DNA from: Ferrimonas lipolytica
GTDB lineage: Bacteria > Pseudomonadota > Gammaproteobacteria > Enterobacterales > Shewanellaceae
DNA: 64,000 nt
Assembly: GCF_012295575.1 (NCBI RefSeq)
Contig: NZ_CP051180.1
Span: forward strand, 2,790,001-2,854,000
Direction: 5' to 3'
The notes under the pieces were generated by a model. The model was not told the origin of the DNA. It saw only the letters and a program-made list of their open reading frames with translations, and made no database searches. Each line of letters starts with the position of its first letter. Positions within the stretch are counted from its first letter, which is position 1. Below, piece by piece: positions 35,975-45,285 of the stretch. The translations under genes and the position numbers were made by a program.

Positions 35975-36329
35975 GTTGGTTCTCCTATTGGTACTCACAC
36001 CAAGTGTAGTTCGATGCTAGTTCAGTCGACACCATAGCGCCTCAACCGTCGTCGCTTAGTGCTGCAATAGCATCATATTGAGCGATGGCCTTCTTTGTTC
36101 GTTATCAAATTTGACGCTGGTATGGTCAACACTGGTGTTGTTATTAAGCTAGTCAGTCAAGCGCGACCAAAGAGTGTGTATTAACTTAGCTCAATGCAAA
36201 TGAAGAAAACTATTCAATAGGTTCGAAAAACAAGAGAAACCTCACCATTTAAACACAATTCAAAAAACGGAACGCTAAACTGGAGCCAGACTCACACAGC
36301 CAAATTAGTGAGACGTTTACGATGGTTAA
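35975..36329. other. 355-bp divergent intergenic region
   Basis: Lies between the usp gene and the histidine kinase gene and must hold both promoters. I see no clear regulator site or repeat. Confidence 0.5.
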
Positions 36330-37715
36330 ATGAATGAGCTAATTTTATTTAACGTCTACCTACTTTATGGCTTGGTTTTTTTCACCATTGGCTGCGTTAT
36401 CAGCTTTCGCAATTTTAAATTCAGTAAGCTAGCCATCGCTTCTGCATTACCAGCTCTCGCCCTATTTGGCTTCACCCATGCGTTACACGAATGGTCCGAT
36501 CTTTATCTAAATTTGGTCGATATCCATCAGTTCTCGCACCTTTGGGTGGAGATACAAGTAATGCGAATCGTAAAATTATTGGTGTCGTTCTTAGCGCTGC
36601 TCTGGTTTGCCTGGCAGATGCTCGAGATTTTAGCTGCGCCGCATAGACGTTGGCTGCGTTACCTTATCCCGTCGTTGTTGCTGTTGTATTTGGTGGCGGC
36701 AATGGTGCACTGGTCAATCTTTCCAATTGAGCGTTCGCTTTATCTTTCGGTACAACTTACCCGCGGGATCTTCGGTTTGGTTGGCGGTGGCTTGGCTGGC
36801 ATCGCGCTTATCTATTACGCCCGCGAGCTGTCCTGTAGCAACCATCAAGGGGCACAAGCCTTCGCCTATAGCGGTATATCCTTGCTGGCATACGCTCTGG
36901 CGGCAGGACTGCTGTCTTCCGATTGGGGTATATGGGTACCGATAGTACGAATGCTATGTGCATTGGCATTATTGCTCAGTTTGTTACAGGCATTAAAGCT
37001 ATTTGACCAAGAGCATCAGCAGCAAATTGAGGAGCAACAGCGGCGGGTGTTGCGCGGTGAAAAGCTCCGTGCCATTGGTGAACTCGCTTCCGGTGTTGCC
37101 CATGAAATTAAGACACCGCTCAGCTACGCCACGTTAGGCTGTGACCTACTTGAAGCTCAAAGTGATCTTTCTGAGCCACAGCAACGGCAATTACATCGGA
37201 TACGGCACGGTCTTGAGCGCGCTAACCACATTAGCCAGGAGGTGCTCCATTTCGCCCGTCAAAGCGACAGTTCTCCCACCAATATCAACCTAGCCAAGGT
37301 AGTTAACTCAGCCTTAGCGTTAATGCAGTTTCGTCTTAAAACCTTTGCGGTAGAGGTAGATGTGCCTGCAGAACTGGATGCAATTGGTGATGCCATTAAG
37401 GTGGAAGAGGTAATCATTAACCTCATCAGCAATGCCATCGATGCTAGCCACGACACCCATAAGATCCGTATCCACGCGGCCCTCTATGGCCAGTATGTTC
37501 AGATACAAATAATAGATTGGGGTAGCGGCATGACCGCAGCACAATTAAAACAAGCAACCAACCCATTTTTTACTACCAAGCCGCAAGGCAAAGGGACAGG
37601 CTTAGGCCTGCCGATCTGCCAACAGATAATCCACCAACACCAGGGTGAGTTTCTCTTGAGTAACAGCGCCACTGGTTTAACTGCTCAATTCACCTTGCCT
37701 CGGACGGCGCTATGA
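36330..37715 (+). CDS. membrane sensor histidine kinase
   Basis: A 461-residue kinase. Residues 1-225 hold about seven hydrophobic segments, with several His and Trp residues that could bind a cofactor or signal. The dimerisation/phosphorylation box is GELASGVAHEIKTPLSYATL, with the His near residue 257, and the ATPase domain has NLISNAIDA, DWGSGM and GKGTGLGLPIC. There is no convincing Shine-Dalgarno site before the ATG. It overlaps the response regulator by four bases (ATGA) and lies just upstream of an octaheme cytochrome. Confidence 0.9.
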   Translation: MNELILFNVYLLYGLVFFTIGCVISFRNFKFSKLAIASALPALALFGFTHALHEWSDLYLNLVDIHQFSHLWVEIQVMRIVKLLVSFLALLWFAWQMLEILAAPHRRWLRYLIPSLLLLYLVAAMVHWSIFPIERSLYLSVQLTRGIFGLVGGGLAGIALIYYARELSCSNHQGAQAFAYSGISLLAYALAAGLLSSDWGIWVPIVRMLCALALLLSLLQALKLFDQEHQQQIEEQQRRVLRGEKLRAIGELASGVAHEIKTPLSYATLGCDLLEAQSDLSEPQQRQLHRIRHGLERANHISQEVLHFARQSDSSPTNINLAKVVNSALALMQFRLKTFAVEVDVPAELDAIGDAIKVEEVIINLISNAIDASHDTHKIRIHAALYGQYVQIQIIDWGSGMTAAQLKQATNPFFTTKPQGKGTGLGLPICQQIIHQHQGEFLLSNSATGLTAQFTLPRTAL

Positions 37716-38356
37716 CTCTATCAATACTATTGGCTGAAGACGACAAACAACTTAATGCTGCCGTTGAGGAAGCGTTAACTTTCGAAGGCTTTGCCGTCAC
37801 CTCATGCTTTAGCGCAGAGGAAGCACTGGATATTGCCCAACACCGCAAGTTTGATATCGCCCTGTTTGATCTAGTTATGCCAGGCGTTACCGGGGTTGAG
37901 GCCATCGCCTCATTACGCCGTTTGCAACCAAGTATTGGCGTTGTAATTACCACCGCTTTCGCCACTGTTGATACCGCGGTCGATGCTATGAAACGCGGTG
38001 CCGATGACTTCATTACCAAGCCGTTTAACTTACCCACCTTAGCGACCACACTGCGGCGAGTTCAGGCACAACGACAACCATCAATGGCACTACCAAACGC
38101 AGCAACCAACAAGGTCTTTTCTGCGCTAGCAAATCCAATGCGGCGCACGGTAATGGAGCAATTAGCACTACACAAGCAGCTAAAGTTTATGGATCTATGT
38201 CGTTTATCTGGGGTAGAGAATCACACCCAATTTAACTTCCACCTACGCCAATTGAAGCAAAGCGGTTTAGTCGAACAGAGCGTGAGCAAGGTCTATTTTC
38301 TTACCCTCAGCGGTGAGCAGATGATGCAATTCATTACCCTTTCAACCAAAAACTAA
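37712..38356 (+). CDS. response regulator with ArsR-like winged-helix output
   Basis: A 214-residue regulator. The receiver domain has acidic pair AEDD at 8-11, phosphorylation Asp53 in LFDLVMPG, and Lys in FITKPF. The output domain from about 130 (FSALANPMRRTVMEQLALHK, GVENHTQFNFHLRQLKQSGL) looks like an ArsR/MarR-type winged helix rather than the OmpR, NarL or Fis types normally fused to receivers. Coupled to the kinase gene by a four-base overlap; the adjacent octaheme gene is the likely target. Confidence 0.85.
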   Translation: MTLSILLAEDDKQLNAAVEEALTFEGFAVTSCFSAEEALDIAQHRKFDIALFDLVMPGVTGVEAIASLRRLQPSIGVVITTAFATVDTAVDAMKRGADDFITKPFNLPTLATTLRRVQAQRQPSMALPNAATNKVFSALANPMRRTVMEQLALHKQLKFMDLCRLSGVENHTQFNFHLRQLKQSGLVEQSVSKVYFLTLSGEQMMQFITLSTKN

Positions 38357-38457
38357 AACTTTATAAAACAGACACTTAAATAAAATTTGATAAGAATATT
38401 TATCAACTTTGATTGGCCTGTTAATTTAACTAATCTGGAAGAAAAATCAGTGGCAGA

Positions 38458-38501
38458 GGATATTCACCGCAGGACAAAAATAGATATTGTCCACCGCAGG
38501 A
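38458..38501 (+). repeat. short direct repeat in the octaheme leader
   Basis: GATATTCACCGCAGGA and GATATTGTCCACCGCAGGA occur about 25 bases apart. The second copy contains the ribosome site CAGGAGA for the octaheme gene; the first offers a duplicate without a start codon. Confidence 0.6.
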
Positions 38502-38510
38502 GAATAACTG

Positions 38511-40139
38511 ATGAAAACCCAATACCGGCTTTTAGCCACCCTAATAGCCGCCACTTTACTTGGCGGTTGTAGTGACGACGACAACAACGATAACGACGTA
38601 ATTGTACCTACTAATACCGCCCCTGTTGTTGCTAATGCCACCTCTACCACCACCAGCTCAACCGCCGTGATGATCGACGTAATGAGCGCTGCCAGTGACG
38701 CTGACGGAGATGAACTGACCTTAACCACAGCTGTCGCCAAAAACGGCAAAGCCACCATTGTAAATGGCCAAATCCAATACCATCCTCAAGACTACGTTGG
38801 CGACGATACAATCGACTTTGAAGTAAGCGATGGCACCGACTCAACGGCAGCCATAGTAACGGTGACGGTATCCAAAGAAGAAGTGGTATTAAGTTACGTA
38901 GGCTCAGAATCTTGTCAAAGCTGTCATGCCGCTGAGTACGAAACCCATCAGCTTTCTGGCCACAACTTTAAGATCAGCAAAGTCAGCGATGGCACTCAGG
39001 TTCAATTTCCATACTCCGACGTCACAGGTGGCCTCCAGCTAGTACGCCATCACGACGACAACGGCAATGAAATCCCAACCATGAATAGCTTGGGTGCGCC
39101 AGATTCTTACGATGACGTAACCTACACCACTGGTGGTTACTGGAAGAAGATCCGCTGGTTTGATGCTAATGGCCATATCGTTACCGGCGATGCGGTTCAG
39201 TACAACCTCGAAGGCAGTGCCGATAACCAACAGATGAGCGGCTACCACGCTGACGATGTTGATATGATTTACGACTGTGGTAACTGCCATAACACCGGTT
39301 GGCGTCCATTCAGCAGCGGCAGCTACGAGCATCGCCAAGATGACCTACCCGGTATGGGCGGCGACTTTGCTTACGCTGGCGTTCAATGTGAAGCCTGTCA
39401 TGGTGCCGGCTCTGCCCACATCAGCGCGCCAAGTAAGACCAACATAACCAAGAGCGCGACAGCGCGTACAACTGAATTACTACAAAGCGAAACCATGGGC
39501 TATGGCGCGGCCATGCACTGTGCTGAGTGCCACACCCGTGACGGCAACCGTGCTGGTGGCGATTTAGGTAACAATTACCTCAACGGCTACAAAACGGCGT
39601 TTCCTGAAGGTGAAGAGTTTGGCGGCCGCATCGCGGCCAAAGGCGGTTTAACTCGCCACCACCAAACCCACGACGAGTTCATGGGGATCGATCCTGCTAG
39701 CGGCGAGACCACTAACCCGCACTACAACGCAGGCATGAGCTGTGCAAGTTGTCACAATCCGCACAAGTCTACCGTCAACCAAGACAGTGCCGACGGCAAA
39801 CATAGCGGCGCGGTTAAACAGTGTAGCGATTGTCACAGCAGCATAGCGTTCAATAGTGGCATGGTTGGTCTCCACGCCAGCTTCGAGTGTACTGATTGTC
39901 ACATGCCGGAAGTAGTGAAAAATGCCACCAGTAAGGTAACTTCTGCGGGGGTCACCTTCGGCGATGAGATGACCCACGTGGTCACCATTGATCTCTACAA
40001 CGACAAGAGCCAGCTGACCGATGACGGTAAATACATGAATCCGTTTTTGAAAGACGCTTGGGCTTGTGGCGAGTGTCACGCCGAAGGTAGCAAGCTGCAA
40101 AGTCTCACCGACAACTATGGCGGTAAGATCCACCAGTAA
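38511..40139 (+). CDS. octaheme c-type cytochrome lipoprotein
   Basis: A 542-residue exported cytochrome. The signal LIAATLLGGC ends in a lipobox, followed by an Asp/Asn-rich linker. Residues 35-125 form a cadherin/Ig-like beta domain (DADGDELTLTTAVAKNGKAT). Eight CxxCH sites follow: CQSCH, CGNCH, CEACH, CAECH, CASCH, CSDCH, CTDCH and CGECH. It could sit on the outer-membrane inner face or the cell surface and pass electrons to an extracellular or periplasmic acceptor. No porin or partner cytochrome is nearby. Confidence 0.9.
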   Translation: MKTQYRLLATLIAATLLGGCSDDDNNDNDVIVPTNTAPVVANATSTTTSSTAVMIDVMSAASDADGDELTLTTAVAKNGKATIVNGQIQYHPQDYVGDDTIDFEVSDGTDSTAAIVTVTVSKEEVVLSYVGSESCQSCHAAEYETHQLSGHNFKISKVSDGTQVQFPYSDVTGGLQLVRHHDDNGNEIPTMNSLGAPDSYDDVTYTTGGYWKKIRWFDANGHIVTGDAVQYNLEGSADNQQMSGYHADDVDMIYDCGNCHNTGWRPFSSGSYEHRQDDLPGMGGDFAYAGVQCEACHGAGSAHISAPSKTNITKSATARTTELLQSETMGYGAAMHCAECHTRDGNRAGGDLGNNYLNGYKTAFPEGEEFGGRIAAKGGLTRHHQTHDEFMGIDPASGETTNPHYNAGMSCASCHNPHKSTVNQDSADGKHSGAVKQCSDCHSSIAFNSGMVGLHASFECTDCHMPEVVKNATSKVTSAGVTFGDEMTHVVTIDLYNDKSQLTDDGKYMNPFLKDAWACGECHAEGSKLQSLTDNYGGKIHQ

Positions 40140-40166
40140 ATCTGTACTGATTGCCGCACTGCAATG

Positions 40167-40190
40167 AGCCGCCCATTAGGGCGGCTTTTT
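40167..40190 (+). terminator. terminator of the octaheme gene
   Basis: AGCCGCCC-ATTA-GGGCGGCT followed by TTTT. Confidence 0.92.
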
Positions 40191-40341
40191 ATGGACACCG
40201 AATAACAGACTGTGTGCCTATAATTGCCAGCAATATTAGCAGCAAGCGGCAACAGCACCATTACCGGTGCAGTTCACATGCAACAAAACTAACACCGCTC
40301 CGGTCTTTGACTACCTACTTCTGAAAAGGACAACAGACCCG

Positions 40342-40965
40342 ATGAGCCGTTTCACTTTTACCACGCTAATTCTTACCCTTGTGGGTGCCCTAAGTTTCTC
40401 TGCCCAAGCCACATTGGCCGACAGCGCCGATAAAGTCTCACCGCTGCTCAATGGCATGGAAGTACCTGCCATCACTGTGCAAAACAGCGACGGTAAATCA
40501 CTGTCACTTAATCAACTGATGGAAAAAAAACCGTCGTTGGTACTGTTCTACCGTGGCGGTTGGTGCCCATTTTGTAATGCGCAGCTGGCAGGCTTACAGC
40601 AGATTGAAGCAGAGCTAGAGGCGCTTGGGGTGCAGGTGCTGGCCATTGCGCCAGAGCTTCCAGAGAATCTCAAAGAGGGTGAAGGCAAAGGTAACTATCA
40701 ACTGCTGTCTGACCACAACCTCGAAGCCACCATCGGCTTTGGCTTAGGCTTTACACTGTCAGGCCCAAGTAACATCGCTTACAAAGCCAAGTTTGGTGAT
40801 CGCTTAAAGCTTAGTGATTCCGGCAATGTCATCTTACCTGCTCCGGCGGCTTACCTTGTTGATACCGATGGACTCGTGCACTTCTCCTACGTCAATCCCA
40901 ACTACAAGGTACGGGTTCATCCTAAGCTGATCGTTACCGCAGCGGAACTAATGGTGCAACCTTAG
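40342..40965 (+). CDS. exported peroxiredoxin-like protein (AhpC/TSA family)
   Basis: A 207-residue thioredoxin-fold protein. It begins with a signal peptide (MSRFTFTTLILTLVGALSF, cleavage near AQA-TLA). The active site is RGGWCPFCNAQLAGL, so it has a CPxC motif rather than the plain peroxiredoxin PxxxTxxC, and could be a thiol peroxidase or a periplasmic redox protein. The ATG at 40342 gives the signal peptide and has AAAAGGA upstream. Confidence 0.82.
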   Translation: MSRFTFTTLILTLVGALSFSAQATLADSADKVSPLLNGMEVPAITVQNSDGKSLSLNQLMEKKPSLVLFYRGGWCPFCNAQLAGLQQIEAELEALGVQVLAIAPELPENLKEGEGKGNYQLLSDHNLEATIGFGLGFTLSGPSNIAYKAKFGDRLKLSDSGNVILPAPAAYLVDTDGLVHFSYVNPNYKVRVHPKLIVTAAELMVQP

Positions 40966-40985
40966 CGGTTGGGTAGTGCGTTTAC

Positions 40986-41020
40986 AAAGCCTTGGTAGTC
41001 TTTAATTACCAAGGCTTTTT
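40986..41020 (+). terminator. terminator of the peroxiredoxin-like gene
   Basis: AAAGCCTTGGTA and TACCAAGGCTTT pair perfectly, followed by further Ts. Confidence 0.9.
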
Positions 41021-41137
41021 GATAAAAATTTCACTAAAGTTCGGTCACCAAGCTGAATCAGTAATAGCTCGATCACAGCGGTATGGCGTCGCATAGCCGA
41101 TAATGGTTGCAAACCGTTTATCAATTTGAGCTTTCCG

Positions 41138-42103
41138 ATGGCTGAAAAAATCATCTTTGATACCGATCCTGGTATCGACGACGCAATGGCACTACTGTTC
41201 GCCCACGCACACCCCAACATCAAACTGCACGCCATCACTACCGTATATGGCAACGGTGTGATTAGCGATTGCACCCGTAACGCCTGCTTCATTAATGCCA
41301 AGTTTGCTATCGGCGCCGTGGTTGCTGAAGGAGCCAGTGGGCCACTGCAACGCCCAGCAAATGGGCCAACTATATGCGTACATGGTCAACACGCTTTAGG
41401 TGATGTACAGGCCCCACTCGATACACCAATTGAGATTGATAGCCGCCCTGCCTACCAGTATATCTGCGACGAGGTGAAGGCTAACTCAGGCGAGATAACT
41501 TTAGTGGCCATTGGCCCGCTGACCAACATCGCATTAGCGCTGCAGCATGACCCCGACATCGTTAACCACGTTAAGCAGGTGGTCATCATGGGCGGCGCCT
41601 TTGGCAGCGACGGTAACTTCGGTAACGTTGCCCCCTTTGCTGAAGCCAACATTCATGACGACCCTGATGCGGCAGATCAGGTGTTTACTGCCGATTGGCC
41701 AGTAACCATTATCGGCCTCGATGTGACTCACAAAGCGTTTTTCTCCGGCGATTATCTGGAGCAACTACGCCATAGTGCTGGTGAAGCTGGAGAGTTTATC
41801 TGGCAAGTTAGCCGCCACTACCTCAAGTTTTACAGTGAGCGCTTTGGCAAAGACGGTTGTCATGTACACGATCCATCAGCGGTCGCCTTTGTGGCCGACC
41901 CAACCCTATTTGGTACGCGCAGCGGCCCAGTTCGGGTAGTAAATAGCGGGCCAATGATCGGCATGACCGTGCAAAAGACTGATTCATTACCATACTACGA
42001 TGACGAATTCAGCCACTTCCGATCTCAAGAGGTCGCGATTACAGTGGATGACCAGCGTTTGTTGGCAATCTACCGCGACAGCATCAATCTGCTGGCAGAT
42101 TAG
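41138..42103 (+). CDS. inosine-uridine preferring nucleoside hydrolase family
   Basis: A 321-residue enzyme that cleaves the N-glycosidic bond of nucleosides. The calcium-binding motif IIFDTDPGIDDAMALLFA is at the N-terminus; GPLTNIALALQHDP, VIMGGAF and the C-terminal HDPSAVAF match the family. The ATG at 41138 was chosen because the conserved region begins right after it; a TTG four codons upstream is open. Substrate preference cannot be told. Single-gene unit. Confidence 0.92.
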   Translation: MAEKIIFDTDPGIDDAMALLFAHAHPNIKLHAITTVYGNGVISDCTRNACFINAKFAIGAVVAEGASGPLQRPANGPTICVHGQHALGDVQAPLDTPIEIDSRPAYQYICDEVKANSGEITLVAIGPLTNIALALQHDPDIVNHVKQVVIMGGAFGSDGNFGNVAPFAEANIHDDPDAADQVFTADWPVTIIGLDVTHKAFFSGDYLEQLRHSAGEAGEFIWQVSRHYLKFYSERFGKDGCHVHDPSAVAFVADPTLFGTRSGPVRVVNSGPMIGMTVQKTDSLPYYDDEFSHFRSQEVAITVDDQRLLAIYRDSINLLAD

Positions 42104-42466
42104 CGGGGGCGGAGAGCCGTCGGCTTGCGCTTCGCTAAGGGCGACTTCCCACAACAATTGAATGCGGCGCCCTAGTAAGTCCGGTTAGCCATAGGCGTAA
42201 CCGGACACCTACAAAAATCCCATCCACTTTGGCTTCTACACTCAGCCATTTCAGTCGATATCTTCCACTGCACGGAAATGGTTAGGCTAGGCGTGATCTG
42301 CTTCAAAATGCAGCCAGCTTGTGCTCATTTCCTATGACCTCTCACACCCGTTTTTGAACGTGTGAAAACTCACACTACCTCCAACTGAGTGGCGCCGTTA
42401 AAGCCAAGAGCGTATCAGTGCGTTTCGGGCAGCTTTTGCCTATAGCAAACAAATTGGAGATGAACC
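42104..42466. other. intergenic region with one hairpin
   Basis: Contains GTCCGGTTA-GCCATAG-GCGTAACCGGAC near 42178-42206, without a T-run. Otherwise I see no gene on either strand. Confidence 0.45.
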
Positions 42467-42553
42467 TTGAAGATTAAAGCCTTAGCGACAGCCGTTGCCG
42501 CAACCCTGGTGCTTGCCAGTTGTGGCAGCGACGGTGACAATTCGGTTGAATAG
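42467..42553 (+). pseudogene. truncated lipoprotein N-terminus
   Basis: From a TTG with TTGGAGA upstream, the frame reads KIKALATAVAATLVLASC then GSDGDNSVE and a TAG. This is a complete lipoprotein signal with lipobox LASC and an acidic linker, but nothing follows. After the stop the frame continues PEPD before a second stop. It is either a 28-residue lipopeptide or, more likely, the stub of a longer protein lost to deletion. Confidence 0.6.
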
Positions 42554-42603
42554 CCTGAGCCAGACTAATGCAGGCAGAATGGTTGGCAGAGCCTCGTATT
42601 GCC

Positions 42604-42674
42604 GAAGGGGCACTCGTGAGTGACCTTTTCTAAATTTAACTTCGAAATACGGTCGCACATGTGCGCCCCTACGA
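42604..42674. repeat. inverted pair of REP-like palindromes
   Basis: AAGGGGCACTCGTGAGTGACC (42605-42625) and GGTCGCACATGTGCGCCCCT (42651-42670) face each other about 25 bases apart. Both belong to the AGGGGCRC-palindrome-GACC family of the arrays after recQ, and together form a BIME-like unit. Confidence 0.75.
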
Positions 42675-42698
42675 TGCCATTCGTCGGCATGCGCTTCG

Positions 42699-44948
42699 CT
42701 ACAACCCTTTCTGATACTGCTTATTGCTGCTACCGCTGATGCTCGCTTGCAAGGTGCTCGCTGCCCCGTCTTGCTGCGCTAACAGCGCTAAGAACTGCGC
42801 TACGGTTGCAGCGTTATCAGTGGCGACACGGGTGCCAGTCTCAATCTGGCGCAGATCGATAAAGCCGTGGGTCAACTGCTTTAAGTCGTTTATTGCGTCG
42901 AGATTAAGGAAGTTATCGTTGGCGTAGATAACATTGTGATCACCACGCTGCTTATCAATTACAAAACTGCTGTTTTTGAAGCTCACCAACGACGCCGATT
43001 TATCACACTTACGCAGACAGCCCTCAGTAAAGCGCGGCTTATGACAACCAACGGTTTGTTGCAAGAAGCACATGCGGCTGGTCATCAACGCTTGCGGGTG
43101 ATAAATACTGTAATAGAGATCCATCCCCTTCGGTGCTGCAATCGGGTAGAGCTGACGACGGCTTAGCTCGTTAGATAGAAAGCCACCAACACAACCAAAT
43201 TGCTGCTGTAACACCTCAAAGGCATAGCTATTCGTTAGGTTAAACTGCGGTCCAGCAACCCATTTAAGCCCCAATGATTGCGCAATTTTAACGATACCGG
43301 AGTTATTGGTTACTAACCGGCTAGGCCTTACCCGTTCAAGAAAACGCTTAGCTGCGTCGAAGTGTTTACCCAGTAAGATAGCTGGAAACCACGGCAACAA
43401 TCGCGGCTGCTCAGTGAACAGCTCAACCATGGCATCAAACTGGCGATCCAGCGCCTCCGGTAACTGGTAGTAGAGCTCAACCGGCTGCTGCAACAGCGCC
43501 TCACTCGGTGCTCGGTTTAACAATACCGCCAGCTTTGCGGTTTCGGTTCGGGTCTGCTTTTGTGGCGCCGCAGGTAAGGCAACTTCTGGTTGCAGCGGCT
43601 TGCCGTCACGCAGGTAAGTAAACAGTTGCTCACGCATTGCGGTTAGCTCAGCAAATGGTAACAACAGCTGCTCACCTAGGCTTAACAGCTGCAATGGTTG
43701 CAACTGATGATTGGCGTCATTAAGGGGCTTGAAGATCGGTAGCAGGGTATCGATATCCAATTGACGTTTATCGGCACTGATTAACGCTGAAGAGGATTGC
43801 AGCGTCCACACCTGCGCAGCTTGTCCACGATCGCGGATAAGTGTGATCGTTAATGGTTCACCGTGTTGGCCCGACAGGCTCAATGTTAGCGGGCGCTTAC
43901 TTATGTCTAGTGGTGCAATGGCATCGCTAACGTGGTTGATAATGTCGGTTTTAACATCGTAAAGCGCACGCTTGATCTGTTTAAACTCAGCTTCGGTGCT
44001 GATCTGCGCTTGCTTCGCAAAGTGATAGGCGCTGTTATCCCGAGGGTTGTTGCTGTACATCGAATGATTGATATCACCATGGAGGAAGCCCGCAGTAAAA
44101 TCACGGTTAAATACGGTGTAGAGCAGATCACTACTCTGCGCTAACGGCTTATCTTGGCAGTAGTTATCAATCTGCTTGCGCCACTGATCTACCACGCTGT
44201 AAACGTAGTGCGATTTCTTAATGCGCCCTTCCACTTTCAATGAATAAACCCCAGCGTCCGCCAGCTCAGCCATATCGCTAAAGGCACTGTTGTCTTTCAT
44301 GTTGAGTGGGAAGTCGCTGCCAGCCGCGGTGGTTTGGTAAGGGTCACGACAGGGCTGACTGCAACGACCTCGATTGCCGGAAGAGCCATTGTGCTCAGAG
44401 CTCATGTAACACAAACCAGAGAAGCCAATGCAATAGGAGCCATGCACAAACACCTCCATCTGCACGCCCCGCTCCGCACCAAAGCTGGCCAACGGTTTGA
44501 TCTCTTTGAGGCTAAGCTCACGAGACAGATTTACCCGACTCGCGCCAAGTTGATTTAGGAACTCAATCTGGCCGCTGTTATGGGTATTCGATTGGGTTGA
44601 AGCGTGCACATCTAGCTGGGGAAAGTGCTGCTTCACCAAACCAAACAAACCGATGTCTTGCAAGATCACCCCATCTACATCGCTGTTATGCAATAGGTTG
44701 AGCAGTTTCCACATTTGGACAAACTCGCTCTGCAAAATAATGATGTTAAGGGTGAGAAAGATCTTACAACCGTGCTGATGAGCAACTCGGATCACGCCAT
44801 TGAGTGCATCAAAATCGAGGTTATCGGCACGATGACGGGCATTAAATTTATCTAAGCCACAGTAGACAGCATCAGCACCAGCTGCGATGGCCGCTTTGAT
44901 AGAGTCTATATCTCCACCTGGTGCCAATAGTTCAAATCGATTACTCAT
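42699..44948 (-). CDS. U32 family protein, RlhA (YdcP)-like
   Basis: A 749-residue U32 peptidase-family protein. It begins with FELLAPGGDIDSIKAAIAAG, then ADAVYCGL, and carries the U32 signature region MEVFVHGSYCIGFSGLCYMS, with iron-sulphur-type cysteines in NRGRCSQPC and CGCHKP-like positions nearer the C-terminus. E. coli RlhA (YdcP) makes 5-hydroxycytidine in 23S rRNA and is about 100 residues shorter; this protein has a longer C-terminal half. Assignment to RlhA rather than another U32 paralogue is likely, not certain. Confidence 0.8.
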   Translation of the reverse strand: MSNRFELLAPGGDIDSIKAAIAAGADAVYCGLDKFNARHRADNLDFDALNGVIRVAHQHGCKIFLTLNIIILQSEFVQMWKLLNLLHNSDVDGVILQDIGLFGLVKQHFPQLDVHASTQSNTHNSGQIEFLNQLGASRVNLSRELSLKEIKPLASFGAERGVQMEVFVHGSYCIGFSGLCYMSSEHNGSSGNRGRCSQPCRDPYQTTAAGSDFPLNMKDNSAFSDMAELADAGVYSLKVEGRIKKSHYVYSVVDQWRKQIDNYCQDKPLAQSSDLLYTVFNRDFTAGFLHGDINHSMYSNNPRDNSAYHFAKQAQISTEAEFKQIKRALYDVKTDIINHVSDAIAPLDISKRPLTLSLSGQHGEPLTITLIRDRGQAAQVWTLQSSSALISADKRQLDIDTLLPIFKPLNDANHQLQPLQLLSLGEQLLLPFAELTAMREQLFTYLRDGKPLQPEVALPAAPQKQTRTETAKLAVLLNRAPSEALLQQPVELYYQLPEALDRQFDAMVELFTEQPRLLPWFPAILLGKHFDAAKRFLERVRPSRLVTNNSGIVKIAQSLGLKWVAGPQFNLTNSYAFEVLQQQFGCVGGFLSNELSRRQLYPIAAPKGMDLYYSIYHPQALMTSRMCFLQQTVGCHKPRFTEGCLRKCDKSASLVSFKNSSFVIDKQRGDHNVIYANDNFLNLDAINDLKQLTHGFIDLRQIETGTRVATDNAATVAQFLALLAQQDGAASTLQASISGSSNKQYQKGL

Positions 44949-45285
44949 GCCGCTGCCTCTGGGTTAAATCAGCGGCGCATTGTAATGACTACTGGATAGC
45001 CTGTATAGCCAAGTTTACCACTAGAAAATGCCATAACCTTGCGTAAGAGATTGATACCTAAAGTTATAGGCCTTGGATATTGTTTATCCGCCTTGTTGAA
45101 TAACTGCACTATTTCCACGATGTTGCCGTCGAGCCCTCTCCCTAGGGCCAATATTGATAGCTCTAACGGCAAACCGGTTGTGAGGCTGGGACGCAAAATG
45201 ACAGCGCAACATGGAATTGTTATGGGCTGCATTACTGGGTGACGCCATATGCTTTTGTGTTTAGTACTTCACAAGGTTTTTTTAA
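44949..45285. other. 337-bp divergent intergenic region
   Basis: Promoter region for the U32 gene and the broken gene that follows. No distinctive motif or coding pattern seen. Confidence 0.45.

Noticed and set aside
44969-45232. 87-residue protein upstream of the U32 gene
   Set aside because: No ribosome site or recognisable motif; intergenic position with a competing frame on the other strand.
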